Source: CS4-C045 sp963844115 (GTDB lineage: Bacteria; Planctomycetota; Planctomycetia; Pirellulales; UBA7805). Taken from it: a stretch of 64,000 nucleotides of DNA. The DNA lies in NCBI GenBank assembly GCA_963844115.1, contig CAWJNN010000064.1, positions 8,359-72,358 of the forward strand. Reading direction: 5' to 3'. The notes beneath the pieces were generated by a model. The model saw nothing but the letters and a program-made list of their open reading frames with translations, had not been told where the DNA came from and ran no database searches. The stretch's first letter is position 1; each line of letters begins with the position of its first letter. This document shows, piece by piece, positions 8,488 through 17,882 of the stretch. A program made the translations under genes and the position numbers.

Positions 8488-9618
8488 TCAGCGATCGGCC
8501 GCTCCGTCGTTGTCCGCCACCGCCGAGAGCTCTGAATGATGTCCCCTCATGCCGCGGTAACACGCAACCATCAGTGTGACGACGGTCAGCGGAATCACAA
8601 AGCCGACCATTACGTCGGTCAGCGTGCGACTGTATGTACTTTCGGTTGCGTCCAGTACCAGGTAGGTCGTGTAGGCGACGTAGTAGAAGAAAAAAAGTCC
8701 GCCTTCCCAGCGGGCAATCCGGTTGCCCGTGAAAAAAATCGGCAGGCAAGCCACGGCCACGGCGATCATGACCGGGATATCAAACCGCAGCGCCGTCGGC
8801 GAGACGGCGATCCCCTCAGGCGCGACAAGGCTCGACAGGCCGAGCACACAGAGGATGTTAAAGAGATTGCTGCCCACGAGGTTTCCCACGGCAATGTCTC
8901 GCTCGCCTCGCACGGCGGCGACAATCGACGTAACCACTTCCGGCAGTGACGTGCCCGCGGCAACGATCGTCAGTCCGATGATCAACTCGCTCATGCCAAG
9001 TCGCTTCGCCACGGCCACGGATCCAGAAATCAATAAGTTCGAACCGATGCCCAACAACACAAGTCCCACGACGATCAGGCCAAGTTGAATCAGCGTGCTG
9101 CGCATGCCGCGTTGCGCTATTGGGATCTCGTGAGAAAACTCTTCCTGTATCGCTCTGCTTTCCTTGCGGCTTTGGCGAATGCACCAATAGGTATAGGCCA
9201 ATAGACAGCCGAAAAGCAGCAGGCCGTCGAGGCGGCCGATCCGTTGGTCCCAGCCAAGCACGAGCAACAGAAACGATGCGACAACCATCAGAGGCACGTC
9301 CCAGCGAATGAGTCGGCTCGACACCACCAGCGGCACGATCAGGGCGGAAATTCCGAGAATGAACAGCAGGTTAAAGATGTTGCTGCCCACGACATTGCCT
9401 ACAGCGATATCCGAACTTCCCGCGACGGCAGATTGAATTGCCACAGCCAACTCGGGCGCACTCGTTCCGAAGGCCACGACCGTCAGTCCGATTATCAGTG
9501 GTGATACGCGCGCCGCGGCGGCCAAACGAACGGCGCCTCGCACGAGACATTCACCTCCGCTGATCAGGACCACCAGGCCGGCAACAATTTTCGCAATGTC
9601 CAGTGATGCGTCAGTCAA
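8488..9618 (-). CDS. Calcium/sodium antiporter (YrbG/CaxA type)
   Basis: 376 residues with about ten hydrophobic segments in two homologous halves, as in the CaCA exchanger superfamily. Each half carries an alpha-repeat: VVAFGTSAPELAVAIQSA near residue 46 and IVAAGTSLPEVVTSIVAA near 218, each followed by a D-I-AVGN-VGSN-FN-L stretch. These repeats hold the acidic ion-binding residues for exchange of Ca2+ (or K+) against Na+ or H+ across the inner membrane. The frame begins at TTG 9618 with only a weak GGGA upstream, so the exact start is uncertain. It is followed on the same strand by pyc after a 193-base gap containing a tandem repeat. Confidence 0.92.
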   Translation of the reverse strand: MTDASLDIAKIVAGLVVLISGGECLVRGAVRLAAAARVSPLIIGLTVVAFGTSAPELAVAIQSAVAGSSDIAVGNVVGSNIFNLLFILGISALIVPLVVSSRLIRWDVPLMVVASFLLLVLGWDQRIGRLDGLLLFGCLLAYTYWCIRQSRKESRAIQEEFSHEIPIAQRGMRSTLIQLGLIVVGLVLLGIGSNLLISGSVAVAKRLGMSELIIGLTIVAAGTSLPEVVTSIVAAVRGERDIAVGNLVGSNLFNILCVLGLSSLVAPEGIAVSPTALRFDIPVMIAVAVACLPIFFTGNRIARWEGGLFFFYYVAYTTYLVLDATESTYSRTLTDVMVGFVIPLTVVTLMVACYRGMRGHHSELSAVADNDGAADR

Positions 9619-9765
9619 GTGTGTTATCCCATGGGGTCAGGAACAAGTCACCAACGGCGCCGCACGACGCGCCAAGCAATGCTCATTCGGCGTTTCGGTT
9701 ACCTGCTCCATCTGCGTGGTCGTCCGCTTGTTTGCGCAACGGGGCTACCTTGGCATACTTGCCCA

Positions 9766-11160
9766 TCAAGATGCCGGAGTTTCTTCGGCCTTGCCATCGT
9801 CATCGATCGGCGCAGTATCGGCAGGCGTGCCGGTCGCATGTTCATCGCCGGGCAAAGCTTGATCCAGCGTAAAGCAAAGCCGCACGGTGCGGTCGTCGCG
9901 AACTTCCAGTACTTCGGCGGTGCCGCCTTCAAAGCCGACGCGGTCACCGACCGAGGGCAGCTTGCCGCTGCGCGTCATCCACGCCCCGGCCACGGTGTCC
10001 ATGTCCGGATCGGAAAACTCGATATTTAGTTTCTGCTCGACCTCTTCGACCGGCGTGCTTCCGAGCACGATGTACTGTCCCGGTCCGCTCGGCACAATAT
10101 TCGGCGCAGGTACGTCGAATTCGTCCTCGACCGGGCCGACGATCTTTTCCAGTACATTCTCCAGCGTCACGATGCCGATGGTCGTGCCGTATTCGTCGAC
10201 AACAAATGCCAACAGTTGATGCGACGCCTGAAAATGCCGCAAAACGCGGCTGATCGGCATGCTTTCCGGCACTTTGCGCGACGGGCGGATCACGCTGCGA
10301 AAGTCAAAGTCCACCGCGTCGGGATCGACGCCGACCAGGTCTTTCATGTGGACGACACCGAGAACTTTGTCAAGCGAACCATCGCACAGCGGATAACGGG
10401 TGTGCCTGGTGCGGCGGGCCAATTCCAAACACTCTGGCAGCGTCTGCTCGACGTCGAAAAAGATAACTTCGGACCGCGGCAGCATGACGCGACGGCAGAC
10501 GATGTCGTCGAATTCGAAAACGGCGTTGAGCAAGTGGTGCTCGGATTTCGTCATGTGACCGTGCTTGTGGGCTTCGTAGAGCAGCAGTCGCAGTTCCTCT
10601 TCGGTCAGCGGCCCTTCGTGTTCGGCAGCGCCCTTTAATCCGACCAGCCGCAGTAAAAATGCTGTCGAGGCATTCAGCGCTACCAGAAATGGATAAGACA
10701 CGATGTAGAACATCTTCAGAGGCGCAGCGCACCAGAGGGACATCACCTCCGGCCGGCGAATCGCAAAGATTTTCGGCGCCTGCTCGCCGACGACCAGGTG
10801 CAAGGCGGTGATCGTCGTAAACGCGATGGCGAAGGCGATGCCGTGCAGTAATTTCTCGGAATGCACGCCGATCGACGCCAGCACCGGTTGGAGTAGGTGC
10901 GCGAACGCCGGTTCGCCGATCCAACCCAAGCCGAGCGACGCCATCGTGATGCCCAACTGGCACGCGGCCAGCGAAGCGTCGAGCCGCTCGGCCAGCCACT
11001 TGGCGGTCCTGGCAAACGGCTTTCGCCGCGCGATCAACTGCTCGATGCGGCTGAGCCGCACTTTGACCAGCGCAAACTCGGCGGCCACGAAAAATCCGTT
11101 CAACAGCACGAGGACCAGGGCGCCCAGAATCAGGATCAGGTCAGTCAGCCAGGGTTCCAC
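9766..11160 (-). CDS. Hemolysin family protein: CNNM transmembrane domain, CBS pair, CorC/HlyC domain
   Basis: 464 residues. An N-terminal DUF21/CNNM membrane domain opens with LILILGALVLVLLNGFFVAAEFALV and has three to four membrane segments, including the LGWIGEPAF region. A cytoplasmic CBS pair follows (VMLPRSEVIFFDVEQT near 225; HQLLAFVVDEYGTTIGIVT near 312). The C-terminal CorC/HlyC domain has ILGSTPVEEVEQKLN and ends in an acidic tail. Members are linked to Mg2+/Co2+ efflux and metal homeostasis; the hemolysin name is historical. The start is a GTG with no clear ribosome binding site, nine bases after the DksA-like gene on the same strand, so the two probably form an operon. Confidence 0.92.
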   Translation of the reverse strand: MEPWLTDLILILGALVLVLLNGFFVAAEFALVKVRLSRIEQLIARRKPFARTAKWLAERLDASLAACQLGITMASLGLGWIGEPAFAHLLQPVLASIGVHSEKLLHGIAFAIAFTTITALHLVVGEQAPKIFAIRRPEVMSLWCAAPLKMFYIVSYPFLVALNASTAFLLRLVGLKGAAEHEGPLTEEELRLLLYEAHKHGHMTKSEHHLLNAVFEFDDIVCRRVMLPRSEVIFFDVEQTLPECLELARRTRHTRYPLCDGSLDKVLGVVHMKDLVGVDPDAVDFDFRSVIRPSRKVPESMPISRVLRHFQASHQLLAFVVDEYGTTIGIVTLENVLEKIVGPVEDEFDVPAPNIVPSGPGQYIVLGSTPVEEVEQKLNIEFSDPDMDTVAGAWMTRSGKLPSVGDRVGFEGGTAEVLEVRDDRTVRLCFTLDQALPGDEHATGTPADTAPIDDDGKAEETPAS

Positions 11161-11169
11161 TTTGATAAT

Positions 11170-11505
11170 TTATCCGGTCGATCCGTGTTCCGACTCGCGC
11201 TGGCAGCGAACACAGGTCGCCGCGTAGGGTACAGCCTTAAGCCTTTCCAGTCGAATATCCTTGCCACATGCTTCGCACAAACCGTAACTGCCGTCTCGCA
11301 TCTGCCGCAGCGCCCGATCGATCGCTTCAAGCTCCTCGCTTTCGCCCTCGACTAGACTTGAGGTGGTCCCGTCGTCGTACCATTCGTCGTCATCTTCGTC
11401 GTGACCGCTGAGCAGCGAAAGATCGCCGCGGAGTGCGCCGGTCAGTTCGTCGCGTCGCTTGTGCAAAGCAGCCCGCAGGCTTTCGAACGCTTCTTTGCGA
11501 TTCAT
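11170..11505 (-). CDS. TraR/DksA family zinc-finger protein
   Basis: A 111-residue protein starting MNRKEAFESLRAALHKRRDEL. It has an N-terminal coiled coil, an acidic middle (GHDEDDDEWYDDG) and a four-cysteine zinc finger CEACGKDIRLERLKAVPYA followed by TCVRC. DksA-type proteins bind the secondary channel of RNA polymerase and tune transcription with ppGpp, but short relatives are often of unknown role. I choose ATG 11505 because AAGGAG lies 12 bases upstream; a GTG ten codons earlier has no better site. It sits directly upstream of the CNNM gene. Confidence 0.88.
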   Translation of the reverse strand: MNRKEAFESLRAALHKRRDELTGALRGDLSLLSGHDEDDDEWYDDGTTSSLVEGESEELEAIDRALRQMRDGSYGLCEACGKDIRLERLKAVPYAATCVRCQRESEHGSTG

Positions 11506-11633
11506 GGCGTCTATTTTCTCCTTGGAGGTAGGCACGGATTGTAGACGGATTACGCGTTGGAAGGCAACTGCGATGCCAATCGCATCCCGTGAAAACTAGT
11601 ATTGCAGACGTCGCTTGTCGGCTGGTTGGAATC

Positions 11634-12020
11634 CTATTCCGCCAGCGGTTGATCCAGCAGCCAGTCTTCGAGAATGACGTGTTCGACTCGCGGAGCGCAA
11701 AACAGCGACGATTTGTGCGGCAGCAGCGAGCGTAGCCATGGGTGGCAGACGACGCTGGCCAGCGCCTCGCCGCCGAGGCGGCTGCCGGTTTGTGACGCGA
11801 CGTTTTCGGCAACGCGCCGGAACGTCGCCAGAATGAGATTCGGCGCGGCGCCGACGTGGATGACCGTTTGAATCCCTGTGGCGAACGTTTCTTCAATCGC
11901 CGTCCACAGCAGCTGTGGATGGTCGGTCCACTTACAGAGGATGTCGCCGGCCGTCTGGCGCAGGATCGAATCACTTTCGAGTGACATTCCAGCGTTGTGG
12001 AACGCCGGCACGACAACCGG
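11634..12020 (-). pseudogene. fabD-like malonyl-CoA:ACP transacylase, 3' remnant
   Basis: The minus frame reads VVVPAFHNAG, then LLWTAIEETFATGIQTVIHVG and APNLILATF, ending LLDQPLAE. This resembles the C-terminal third of FabD-type acyltransferases, where a conserved P-x-x-x-N segment and an HVG/EVGP turn precede the end. Only about 128 residues remain and the N-terminal catalytic GxSxG part is absent. At about 12015-12022 the sequence switches to a recombinase remnant read on the other strand, so the gene was cut by an insertion or rearrangement. The assignment rests on short similarity. Confidence 0.5.
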
Positions 12021-12021
12021 C

Positions 12022-12597
12022 ATGGATCGCCAAACTATCTTCCGCGCGTTGGTCGAACGCATTGTGATCGAAACGGTTGGTCGCACCGAGTACGTCAACG
12101 TAATGATTCGTTGGTCCGGTGGTTTTGAAAGTCGTCATCGAATCCTGAAACCGGTGCAACGTTTTGAGTGGCTGGAGTCAGCGTCGGAAATTCGTGAGTT
12201 GATCGAGCGACGAAAACGCGAAGGCAAGACCCACACCGAAGTCTCCGAGGAACTCAATCGTGAAGGATATCACTCGACAAGCTGTGGGGCATTCACGCCG
12301 GCGATCGTGTCATCACTATGCAAGAAGTTTCGCGATGAATCGCAAGTCGATGTCCGCGTGCATCAGTCAAACCAATGGGGTCTTCGAGAACTCGCGCACG
12401 AACTGGGCTTGCGTAAAGAAACATTGAACACCTGGCGACGTCGTGGCTGGGTGCATGCGACGCAGGAATCAACGCGTTGGACTTTTTGGGCGAACGAAGA
12501 AGAACTCACCCGACTTCGCAAACTGGTCGATCACAATCGACAGGGCCTACAAAAGACCCCCACTGAACTGACCACCCCGACCATGAAAACCAATTGA
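12022..12597 (+). pseudogene. Serine recombinase (large resolvase) C-terminal remnant
   Basis: The frame from ATG 12022 reads MDRQTIFRALVERIVIETV, MIRWSGGFESRHRILKPV and EELNREGYHSTSCGAFTPA, a pattern found at the C-terminal end of recombinase-domain serine integrases carried by planctomycete elements. It ends with a helix-turn-helix-like stretch LAHELGLRKETLNTWRRRGW. The catalytic N-terminal resolvase domain with its serine is missing. The preceding sequence is antisense to the fabD-like remnant, so the ATG is accidental and this is a fragment. It is not expected to catalyse recombination. Confidence 0.72.
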
Positions 12598-12636
12598 AAC
12601 CCCTTGAACACAGATCTGCCAAGGAGGGCATTGTGA

Positions 12637-12816
12637 CTACTTCACCATCCACTGATAGGCGATCAGGTCCACGAGATACTTTTGCAAGCCTTCCGCAATC
12701 AAACGCTCAAAACCCTCGAAATCAGCATCCTTGAAAAAGATGTCGTGCCGTGCGTTGCCTCGATTGAGCGCGTGATAAATGCCGCCTGCTTCATCGGCTC
12801 GTGGTGGTCTGCCCAT
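12637..12816 (-). pseudogene. REP-associated tyrosine transposase, N-terminal fragment
   Basis: A 59-codon frame reads MGRPPRADEAGGIYHALNRG, then FKDADFEGFERLIAEGLQKY, and ends AYQWMVK. These are typical N-terminal motifs of RAYT (Y1-transposase) proteins. Normally the sequence continues YQWMPNHWHL with the HUH metal motif. Here a stop follows two codons after YQWM, so the catalytic part is gone. It lies tail to tail with the recombinase remnant in an insertion-rich spot. Confidence 0.75.
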
Positions 12817-12912
12817 GATGATTCTCGCAAAGTGGTTTCAATCAATCCACCAAAACGTAACCATCTGGATGAAACTTGCCTAGACCCTAGAAACGGTACT
12901 TGACACCTTTAT

Positions 12913-13380
12913 TCTTCAATCCTCTCCCAACTCGCCGCCAGCGACCTGTCCGATCTGTTCGGCATCGATCTTGACTTCGGTGGCGCGACGAGCGCCACCG
13001 CCGATCCGCCACCTACCACAAAATCGAAGAAAGCGGCCACGAACAAAGCGGCAGTGAAAAAGGTAATTAAAAAACTGACAGCCACACGCCAGAAGACGTC
13101 ATCCGCAAAGGCAACCAAGCAACGGACAGCCACACGCAAGAAGACTTCGCCCGCAAAGGTAACGAAGAAGCAGACAGCCACACGCAAGAAGACTTCACTC
13201 ACAAAGACTTCGCGCAAGTGCAGGCAAGGTGAAGCGGAGGGTCGTCCGGAAGAAAAAGACCTAGAAAGCTGCACGACGTCTTGGTTAAAATTCTCCGGAG
13301 TGGTGCCGCCAAAGCGCAAATCCGAGCATAGAGGCTCAGCCTCCATCCCGTGGCGAATATCAACATCTATTGCGGGTTGA
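12913..13380 (+). other. Open lysine-rich frame without convincing start; rest of 12.9-13.7 kb unassigned
   Basis: The plus frame is open from 12913 and reads SQLAASDLSDLFGIDLDFGG, then becomes lysine/threonine rich around the 48-bp repeats, and ends in low-similarity sequence. The first part looks like a real protein tail, the basic part like a histone-H1 or AlgP-like tail. No good start exists in frame (a GTG at 13054 is internal). A minus-strand frame over 12909-13346 is hydrophobic only because it mirrors the basic repeats. From 13381 to 13715 I see no gene. Confidence 0.35.
13075..13218 (+). repeat. Three tandem 48-bp units encoding a basic 16-residue repeat
   Basis: Units start at 13075, 13123 and 13171, each with the core GACAGCCACACGC followed by AGAAGAC. 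In the open frame they encode LTATRQKTSSAKATKQ, RTATRKKTSPAKVTKK and QTATRKKTSLTKTSRK. Such lysine-rich tails usually bind DNA or other polyanions. No complete gene around them is supported. Confidence 0.8.
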
Positions 13381-13715
13381 TCAGGGGTGAAGGTCCGTTG
13401 CGCCAGGTATCATTTTGGCCTTTGCCCTTGAGCCGAGCCACCACATCCGGAAGTCGAGGGTCCACCGAACCGATCGCTCACCTGCATCGGTCCCGCGCAC
13501 CCAAACCGCGGCGGTCGATGTGACTGAGGTCGGTTGGCGACTTCAGCGATCGTTTACTCGGGACGGATTGTCCTGTGTGCGCGAGGTTCAACACATTTCG
13601 CGGTCGGGCTGCGTCCAAGAAACGGTCGTGAGATGGCGCATGCTGAAAAACGTATGGCGTTATCAAAACAGGAGACGGGCATAATGACATGCGCGTTTAC
13701 GTCGTGCGTGTCTCG

Positions 13716-14060
13716 TTACCCTTCAGTTGATGGTTCAGGCGGATACTTCAAAATCAAGGGTGTGCCTACGTAATCATAGATGCGGATGGTCAGCACATCG
13801 TCGTTTTTCTCAACCGTGAAATTGCCCGGAGTATCTTCAATCTTGATTTGGCCTCCAGAAACTCTGTTTGAGGTGCCGAAAATTGGGTATTGTTCATTCC
13901 ACTCTGCGAGCTCAGCTAGAATGTGCTGAGCGATCTGAGCTTCATTCAGATGCAGCAACCCCCGGTCTTTTTTAAGAATTTCGGCAATGACGTAGTACAG
14001 TTCGCCAGCGGACGAGCGCACGACCGTACCCATGAGTGACGTGGGTCTCGTCAGCCCCAA
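13716..14060 (-). CDS. Hypothetical protein
   Basis: Up to 114 residues; the ATG giving MGTVVRSSAGELYY at 14033 is an equally possible start because no ribosome binding site separates the choices. It has a helical middle (EAQIAQHILAELAEW) and a beta-rich C-terminal half with DDVLTIRIYDYVGTPLILKY. No signal peptide or membrane segment. It follows the DUF2330 gene on the same strand after 33 bases and may be co-transcribed. I do not recognise the family. Confidence 0.55.
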   Translation of the reverse strand: MGLTRPTSLMGTVVRSSAGELYYVIAEILKKDRGLLHLNEAQIAQHILAELAEWNEQYPIFGTSNRVSGGQIKIEDTPGNFTVEKNDDVLTIRIYDYVGTPLILKYPPEPSTEG

Positions 14061-14093
14061 TCTTTGGCAAGCCGATGAACACCATTATCGATA

Positions 14094-15341
14094 TCAGCAA
14101 AACGAGCACCGTGGCAGGCAGGAGACTCTTGCGGAGGTAGAGTCCTCCGTTTCGCGCAGTCGCTTTCCAAAGGCGATGATCATGACGAAGCAGAATAGTC
14201 CCAGGAGAGCGATGAAGACCATGGCGGCGACAAATCGGGCGCCGGCCTGACTGAAGAAATGTTGTTGGTATGGTGCGTACTCCAGGGACGTGAAGCGCAA
14301 ATCATCTGTCATCTCCCTCCCGGCGATCTCCCCGGTTAGTTTGGTCAGGATGCATCCAGGCCACATCAGGCTGCAAGCTTCTGGATGTCCGACATCTTGT
14401 CCGGTGTCGGCTCCCGAATAGTAGTGTTCGAACCCGTACACGTGTTCCTCATCGCGCCCCTTTTGTGATCGATCGAACTTGTCGCAGAACTCCGTCTCAA
14501 GCAGTGCGCTTGAGACACGGTTAGCAGCAACTACAAAAAGCTCGAAGAATGTGTTCCCACCGGGCAGGGAGGTCAGCTTGAGAGGGTAGACGGCTTCCTT
14601 GGATTCGAAAACCAGTTTGATCGGATGCGGGGCACTTTTGCCTCCTTCCTCCCGTGTAAGTTTAATCGCAACGAAAACCCATTTGTCTTTCGCGTAATCC
14701 GCGATGATGGGAAGTGCGTTTTGAGGCAGGGCGGCGAAACCATGCTGCGACAGCCAGGCGTCGAGGTCCTCCGCTTTCTCTACACGAAGTACAACGATAT
14801 CGTACGCTCCAACTCGTGCGGTCTTGTCCACATGAACCGACGACGCGTTGGCTGTCGCTCTCGCGCCGCCATCCAAGCTGGCGGGAAGTAGCAAAGCCGA
14901 CCCGCACATCAGAATTAGAAGAAGCAGTGAAAAGCTCGCGAACCATTCGCGTTTAAACTGGAAAATGCCCACCAGTAGGACACCGAGTATCGCGACGAAA
15001 GCTACGGAGCGAGCTTCTTGAGAAAGGTCGTGCGTGATCTTCGGCTGAAGACAGAAATTGAGTGTTTTTAGGGCTCCCGGCGAGACCTTCTTCATTTCAG
15101 CGGGTAAATTCGGAACGGGAATGATCCAGCCCAATTCTTGCGCCTCGGAGTCAAGCGCCGACGAGATGATCAGTGTTTCCGTGCCATCCTTCCACGCGAT
15201 GATTGCACGCTGGCCCGGGATCTCTGGCATCTTTTTCACGGCTTTGGCTGGAATATAGCATCCATCTGCCAGCGACGACTTAGGAGAGCCCAGCGAGGAA
15301 AGGAGGAATACTGAAAGCAGCAACACGCGCCACTTGAACAT
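14094..15341 (-). CDS. DUF2330-like membrane-anchored protein
   Basis: 415 residues starting MFKWRVLLLSVFLLSSLG, an export signal ending before ADGCYIPAKAV. Features of the DUF2330 family are seen: QRAIIAWKDGTETLIISSAL, LGWIIPVPNLPAEMKKVSP, VGAYDIVVLRVEKAEDLDAW and WVFVAIKLTREEGG. Two hydrophobic stretches (about residues 115-155) are inserted between the first and second part, and one membrane segment lies near the end. The bulk is predicted to be periplasmic or extracellular. Function of the family is unknown. An excellent AAAGGAGG about 9 bases before ATG 15341 fixes the start. Confidence 0.7.
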   Translation of the reverse strand: MFKWRVLLLSVFLLSSLGSPKSSLADGCYIPAKAVKKMPEIPGQRAIIAWKDGTETLIISSALDSEAQELGWIIPVPNLPAEMKKVSPGALKTLNFCLQPKITHDLSQEARSVAFVAILGVLLVGIFQFKREWFASFSLLLLILMCGSALLLPASLDGGARATANASSVHVDKTARVGAYDIVVLRVEKAEDLDAWLSQHGFAALPQNALPIIADYAKDKWVFVAIKLTREEGGKSAPHPIKLVFESKEAVYPLKLTSLPGGNTFFELFVVAANRVSSALLETEFCDKFDRSQKGRDEEHVYGFEHYYSGADTGQDVGHPEACSLMWPGCILTKLTGEIAGREMTDDLRFTSLEYAPYQQHFFSQAGARFVAAMVFIALLGLFCFVMIIAFGKRLRETEDSTSARVSCLPRCSFC

Positions 15342-15478
15342 GGTTCAGTTCCTCCTTTCCGGTGCCGTAAAACCGCCAACGATCGTGTGGGCGGAAATTT
15401 CCGTACCGAGGCTGCTTAGGATATCGAACCCCATAGGTGGTACGGCGTCAGACTCGGATGCACGCGATTTGTAACGCA

Positions 15479-15922
15479 TCATTTCCTGAGCGCGGCCAAC
15501 ACATGATCCGAATATGTCTGAGTACTTTGCATAGATCCAAGCAATCGGCCTACCGCAGTCTTCGGCGGTACGTCTTCGTATTGGAACATGGGCATATCGG
15601 CAAGTTCAAGCGGCCAGAGGATGCGGCTGGCGAAATCAGTAGACGACGAAAGGGTGAGTCGAAACGTGATGCCAAGCCGTGCGCCGAGAGCAGCAAGAAA
15701 GGCGTCGCGGCCAGCGGCATAGAAGGAAGCTTCGTACCACATTTCGGGACCGGTGGCGAAGCACAGGAAATAGTCATCGACGAACGGTCCGTTTTGATTG
15801 GTGGCCTCGCCAATTATTCGAATGTCATCAACGCGGATCGTCCAGTCCGAGTAGTCGATCGACGTGTATTGAATCACGTCGCCGTCGAGCTTGATATTTC
15901 CTGAGCCATCCGACATGGGCAT
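15479..15922 (-). CDS. Hypothetical protein
   Basis: 147 residues, or 145 from the second methionine (MSDGSGNIKLDGD). It is soluble, with a beta-rich first half (KLDGDVIQYTSIDYSDWTI, VDDYFLCFATGPEMWYEA) and a helical C-terminal end. It resembles a small PH-like or sensing domain only in general pattern; I do not recognise it. It lies among short orphan genes on the minus strand, which is typical of accessory regions. Confidence 0.5.
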   Translation of the reverse strand: MPMSDGSGNIKLDGDVIQYTSIDYSDWTIRVDDIRIIGEATNQNGPFVDDYFLCFATGPEMWYEASFYAAGRDAFLAALGARLGITFRLTLSSSTDFASRILWPLELADMPMFQYEDVPPKTAVGRLLGSMQSTQTYSDHVLAALRK

Positions 15923-16060
15923 GATCCATAACGCTCCGCGTCACGGGGCGTGCGGAGTTGACTTTCCATTTGACACCGGCCCGTTCGCACGCTCCAGTGC
16001 ATGCGGTCGTTACCCCTCAGTTTGCGAACGAAATATGGATTTCGGTTTGGATGTGGATCC

Positions 16061-16621
16061 TCAAAATGCGATTTTGTAGTAAATGATCGCAACAATCACG
16101 ATAGCCGCGTCAATCACGATTCTGAAGTCCCATATCAGTTCAATCAATTTCTCATTAGCCGTTAATGTCCGGGCAAGTAGCATCAAAAACACATTTGCAA
16201 ATGTCGTTAGTGCGAATGTAATAAACGCAAGGAGTAACACAAACCCCAGCCCGAGATTCTGGCCGGGGGCCGGTTTGTACAGCGAAACCACAATAACGAG
16301 TCCAATTAGGAAATTTGCCGCCCAAGCAAAGGCTACCGCTGGTCGAAAAAGAGACGGGATAGCCGGTTGATTCTTTGAGATTGCGAATGGAGTCGGGATT
16401 TCGCGACAACAAACGGTTTTCCAAGTCAAATATTGAGCCCCAAATTGCGATGGAACCATGATCAACATGATTGGCAGCCACCAGCTGGGCGGAATGTTGT
16501 GCATCACCTGCTGGGGTCTCGTGATGAAAACAATGCCAATCAACGTGACCGATGACAGAATCGCGAACATAGTGTTGAACAATACTGCCGCATGGTAGCC
16601 GAAGTTGCGAATGAAGTTCAT
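16061..16621 (-). CDS. Hypothetical membrane protein
   Basis: 186 residues with four clear hydrophobic segments: AVLFNTMFAILSSVTLIGIV, WWLPIMLIMVPSQFGA, AWAANFLIGLVIVVSLY and FVLLLAFITFALTTFANVF, and a fifth near the end (VIDAAIVIVAIIYY). No conserved family motif is recognised. AT content is slightly higher than in neighbours, consistent with an accessory gene. Confidence 0.55.
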   Translation of the reverse strand: MNFIRNFGYHAAVLFNTMFAILSSVTLIGIVFITRPQQVMHNIPPSWWLPIMLIMVPSQFGAQYLTWKTVCCREIPTPFAISKNQPAIPSLFRPAVAFAWAANFLIGLVIVVSLYKPAPGQNLGLGFVLLLAFITFALTTFANVFLMLLARTLTANEKLIELIWDFRIVIDAAIVIVAIIYYKIAF

Positions 16622-16756
16622 CTGGAAAGCGATGCCTGTACTTGGCGCAAGGTCAAGCGGGGTAACGTCCGAGCTGACCGGGAGGCCGCCAATCAGCTAT
16701 CCGCTGGATTCCCACCGGATCGGCCGCTCGGGTCCAGCGACTTGTTACCGCCCCGT

Positions 16757-17291
16757 TCAGCGTCTCGGTGGGGGAGCCAATTGGTCGATTCCAGGAAGCC
16801 ATTGTCCGAAAAAGCGGCTCGCTTCTGGATCTTTTTCCATTCCGCTGATCACGTATTTTCCAAAAGCGCCGCCGCCACATGCGTAGTACCCGAAGGCACC
16901 GCCACCAACAGCGACTACGCCGATTGCGCCGCCACCTAGGGCAATCGCACCGATCGCTAGGCCACCGATACCAAGGAGCACCCCGATTGAGCAGCCGCCG
17001 AGTGAAATAATGCCCAGGGCCAGGCCGCCGAGCGCGATAATGCCGCGCAAATCCACCCACTGCCACGATACCAGTCGCGATGTCCCCAACAGCGACGATC
17101 CCGCGAGCATGACCACGGACCTCACTCTTGTCAGCGTCTGGCCCAATGGCAATGTCATACAACGGAAGGCCCCAGACGTAGTTTCGGGAGCGCTTGCGCA
17201 CGCCGCACCGGCCTGACCCATATTTCAGTGCAGCAACTTCGCGTTCCAGTGCATCGACCTTCTGTTGTAGTTGTTCGGAGTCTTCAGCCAT
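16757..17291 (-). CDS. GxxAxGG glycine-repeat protein, frameshifted
   Basis: The start MAEDSEQLQQKVDALEREVA is a short coiled coil, followed by YVWGLPLYDIAIGPD and RGHARGIVAVGDIATGIVAV. At about 17045-17050 the repeat continues in another frame as RGIIALGGLALGIISLGG through GAFGYYACGGGAFGKYVISG to the stop at 16757. Joined together, the product is a protein of about 178 residues in which an I-x-x-G-G-x-A-x-G motif recurs every ten residues or so. Such proteins are common in planctomycetes, function unknown. The small indel may be a sequencing error or real decay. Confidence 0.6.
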
Positions 17292-17539
17292 TAATGAGAC
17301 CTCGGCGGTAACTATTAATTACATGGGTGCTGAGATTCGTTCCACCGTCAGGGCTGGCGGCGTAACACGCGTATGTAACTGTGTGATTTTATGGCATGAG
17401 ATATGTAGCTGCAAGGAATTCTGCGGAATTCTGCGACTTTGGCCGGCCGGGTTACACGGGCGGTGTAAACCGCCATAGGCATCTTTTCACGGCCTGACCC
17501 CACATCCTCCCCCATGGTCGGATGGGCTTCCAAGTCCGC

Positions 17540-17882
17540 TTACTCACACCACCGGTGCCACATTGTTCGATAAGCTGCTTCAAGGCGCCTGACGAAGCTC
17601 TGGGGCTGACAGAGTTCCGAACCAAAAAACACCTTCGATAGCGATTCGTGTATTCGCGACAGACGGTGCCCGTCCGCCGCCAGTTCGCAGGCCTTATCAA
17701 TATACTCCGACCACGACGACGTAACCCATTCAGTACGTCCAACGACACCCAACAGCGACGCCCCCACGCGCCCGCATGCCGGTCGCCACACAGCGTGACC
17801 ACAGGCACACCCATGCTCAGCGCCTCACAAGTCGTGGTTGTTCCGTGGTAGGGGAAGGTATCCAGTGCAAGAAAAATGGTTT
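17540..17882 (-). pseudogene. SPINDLY/OGT-type N-acetylglucosaminyltransferase, C-terminal remnant
   Basis: Reading from the element border at 17882, the minus strand gives IFLALDTFPYHGTTTTCEAL and SMGVPVVTLCGDRHAG, a hallmark of the C-terminal domain of UDP-GlcNAc peptide transferases with TPR repeats. A shift of frame near 17785 is then needed to continue RVGASLLGVVGRTEWV through to the stop after MWHRWCE. The TPR part and most of the catalytic domain are absent because a RAYT element abuts at 17883. It is non-functional. Confidence 0.7.

Noticed and set aside
12909..13346. Minus-strand hydrophobic frame of 145 codons
   Set aside because: It mirrors the lysine-rich 48-bp repeats; the apparent hydrophobicity (F/V/L) comes from antisense AAG/AAA codons.
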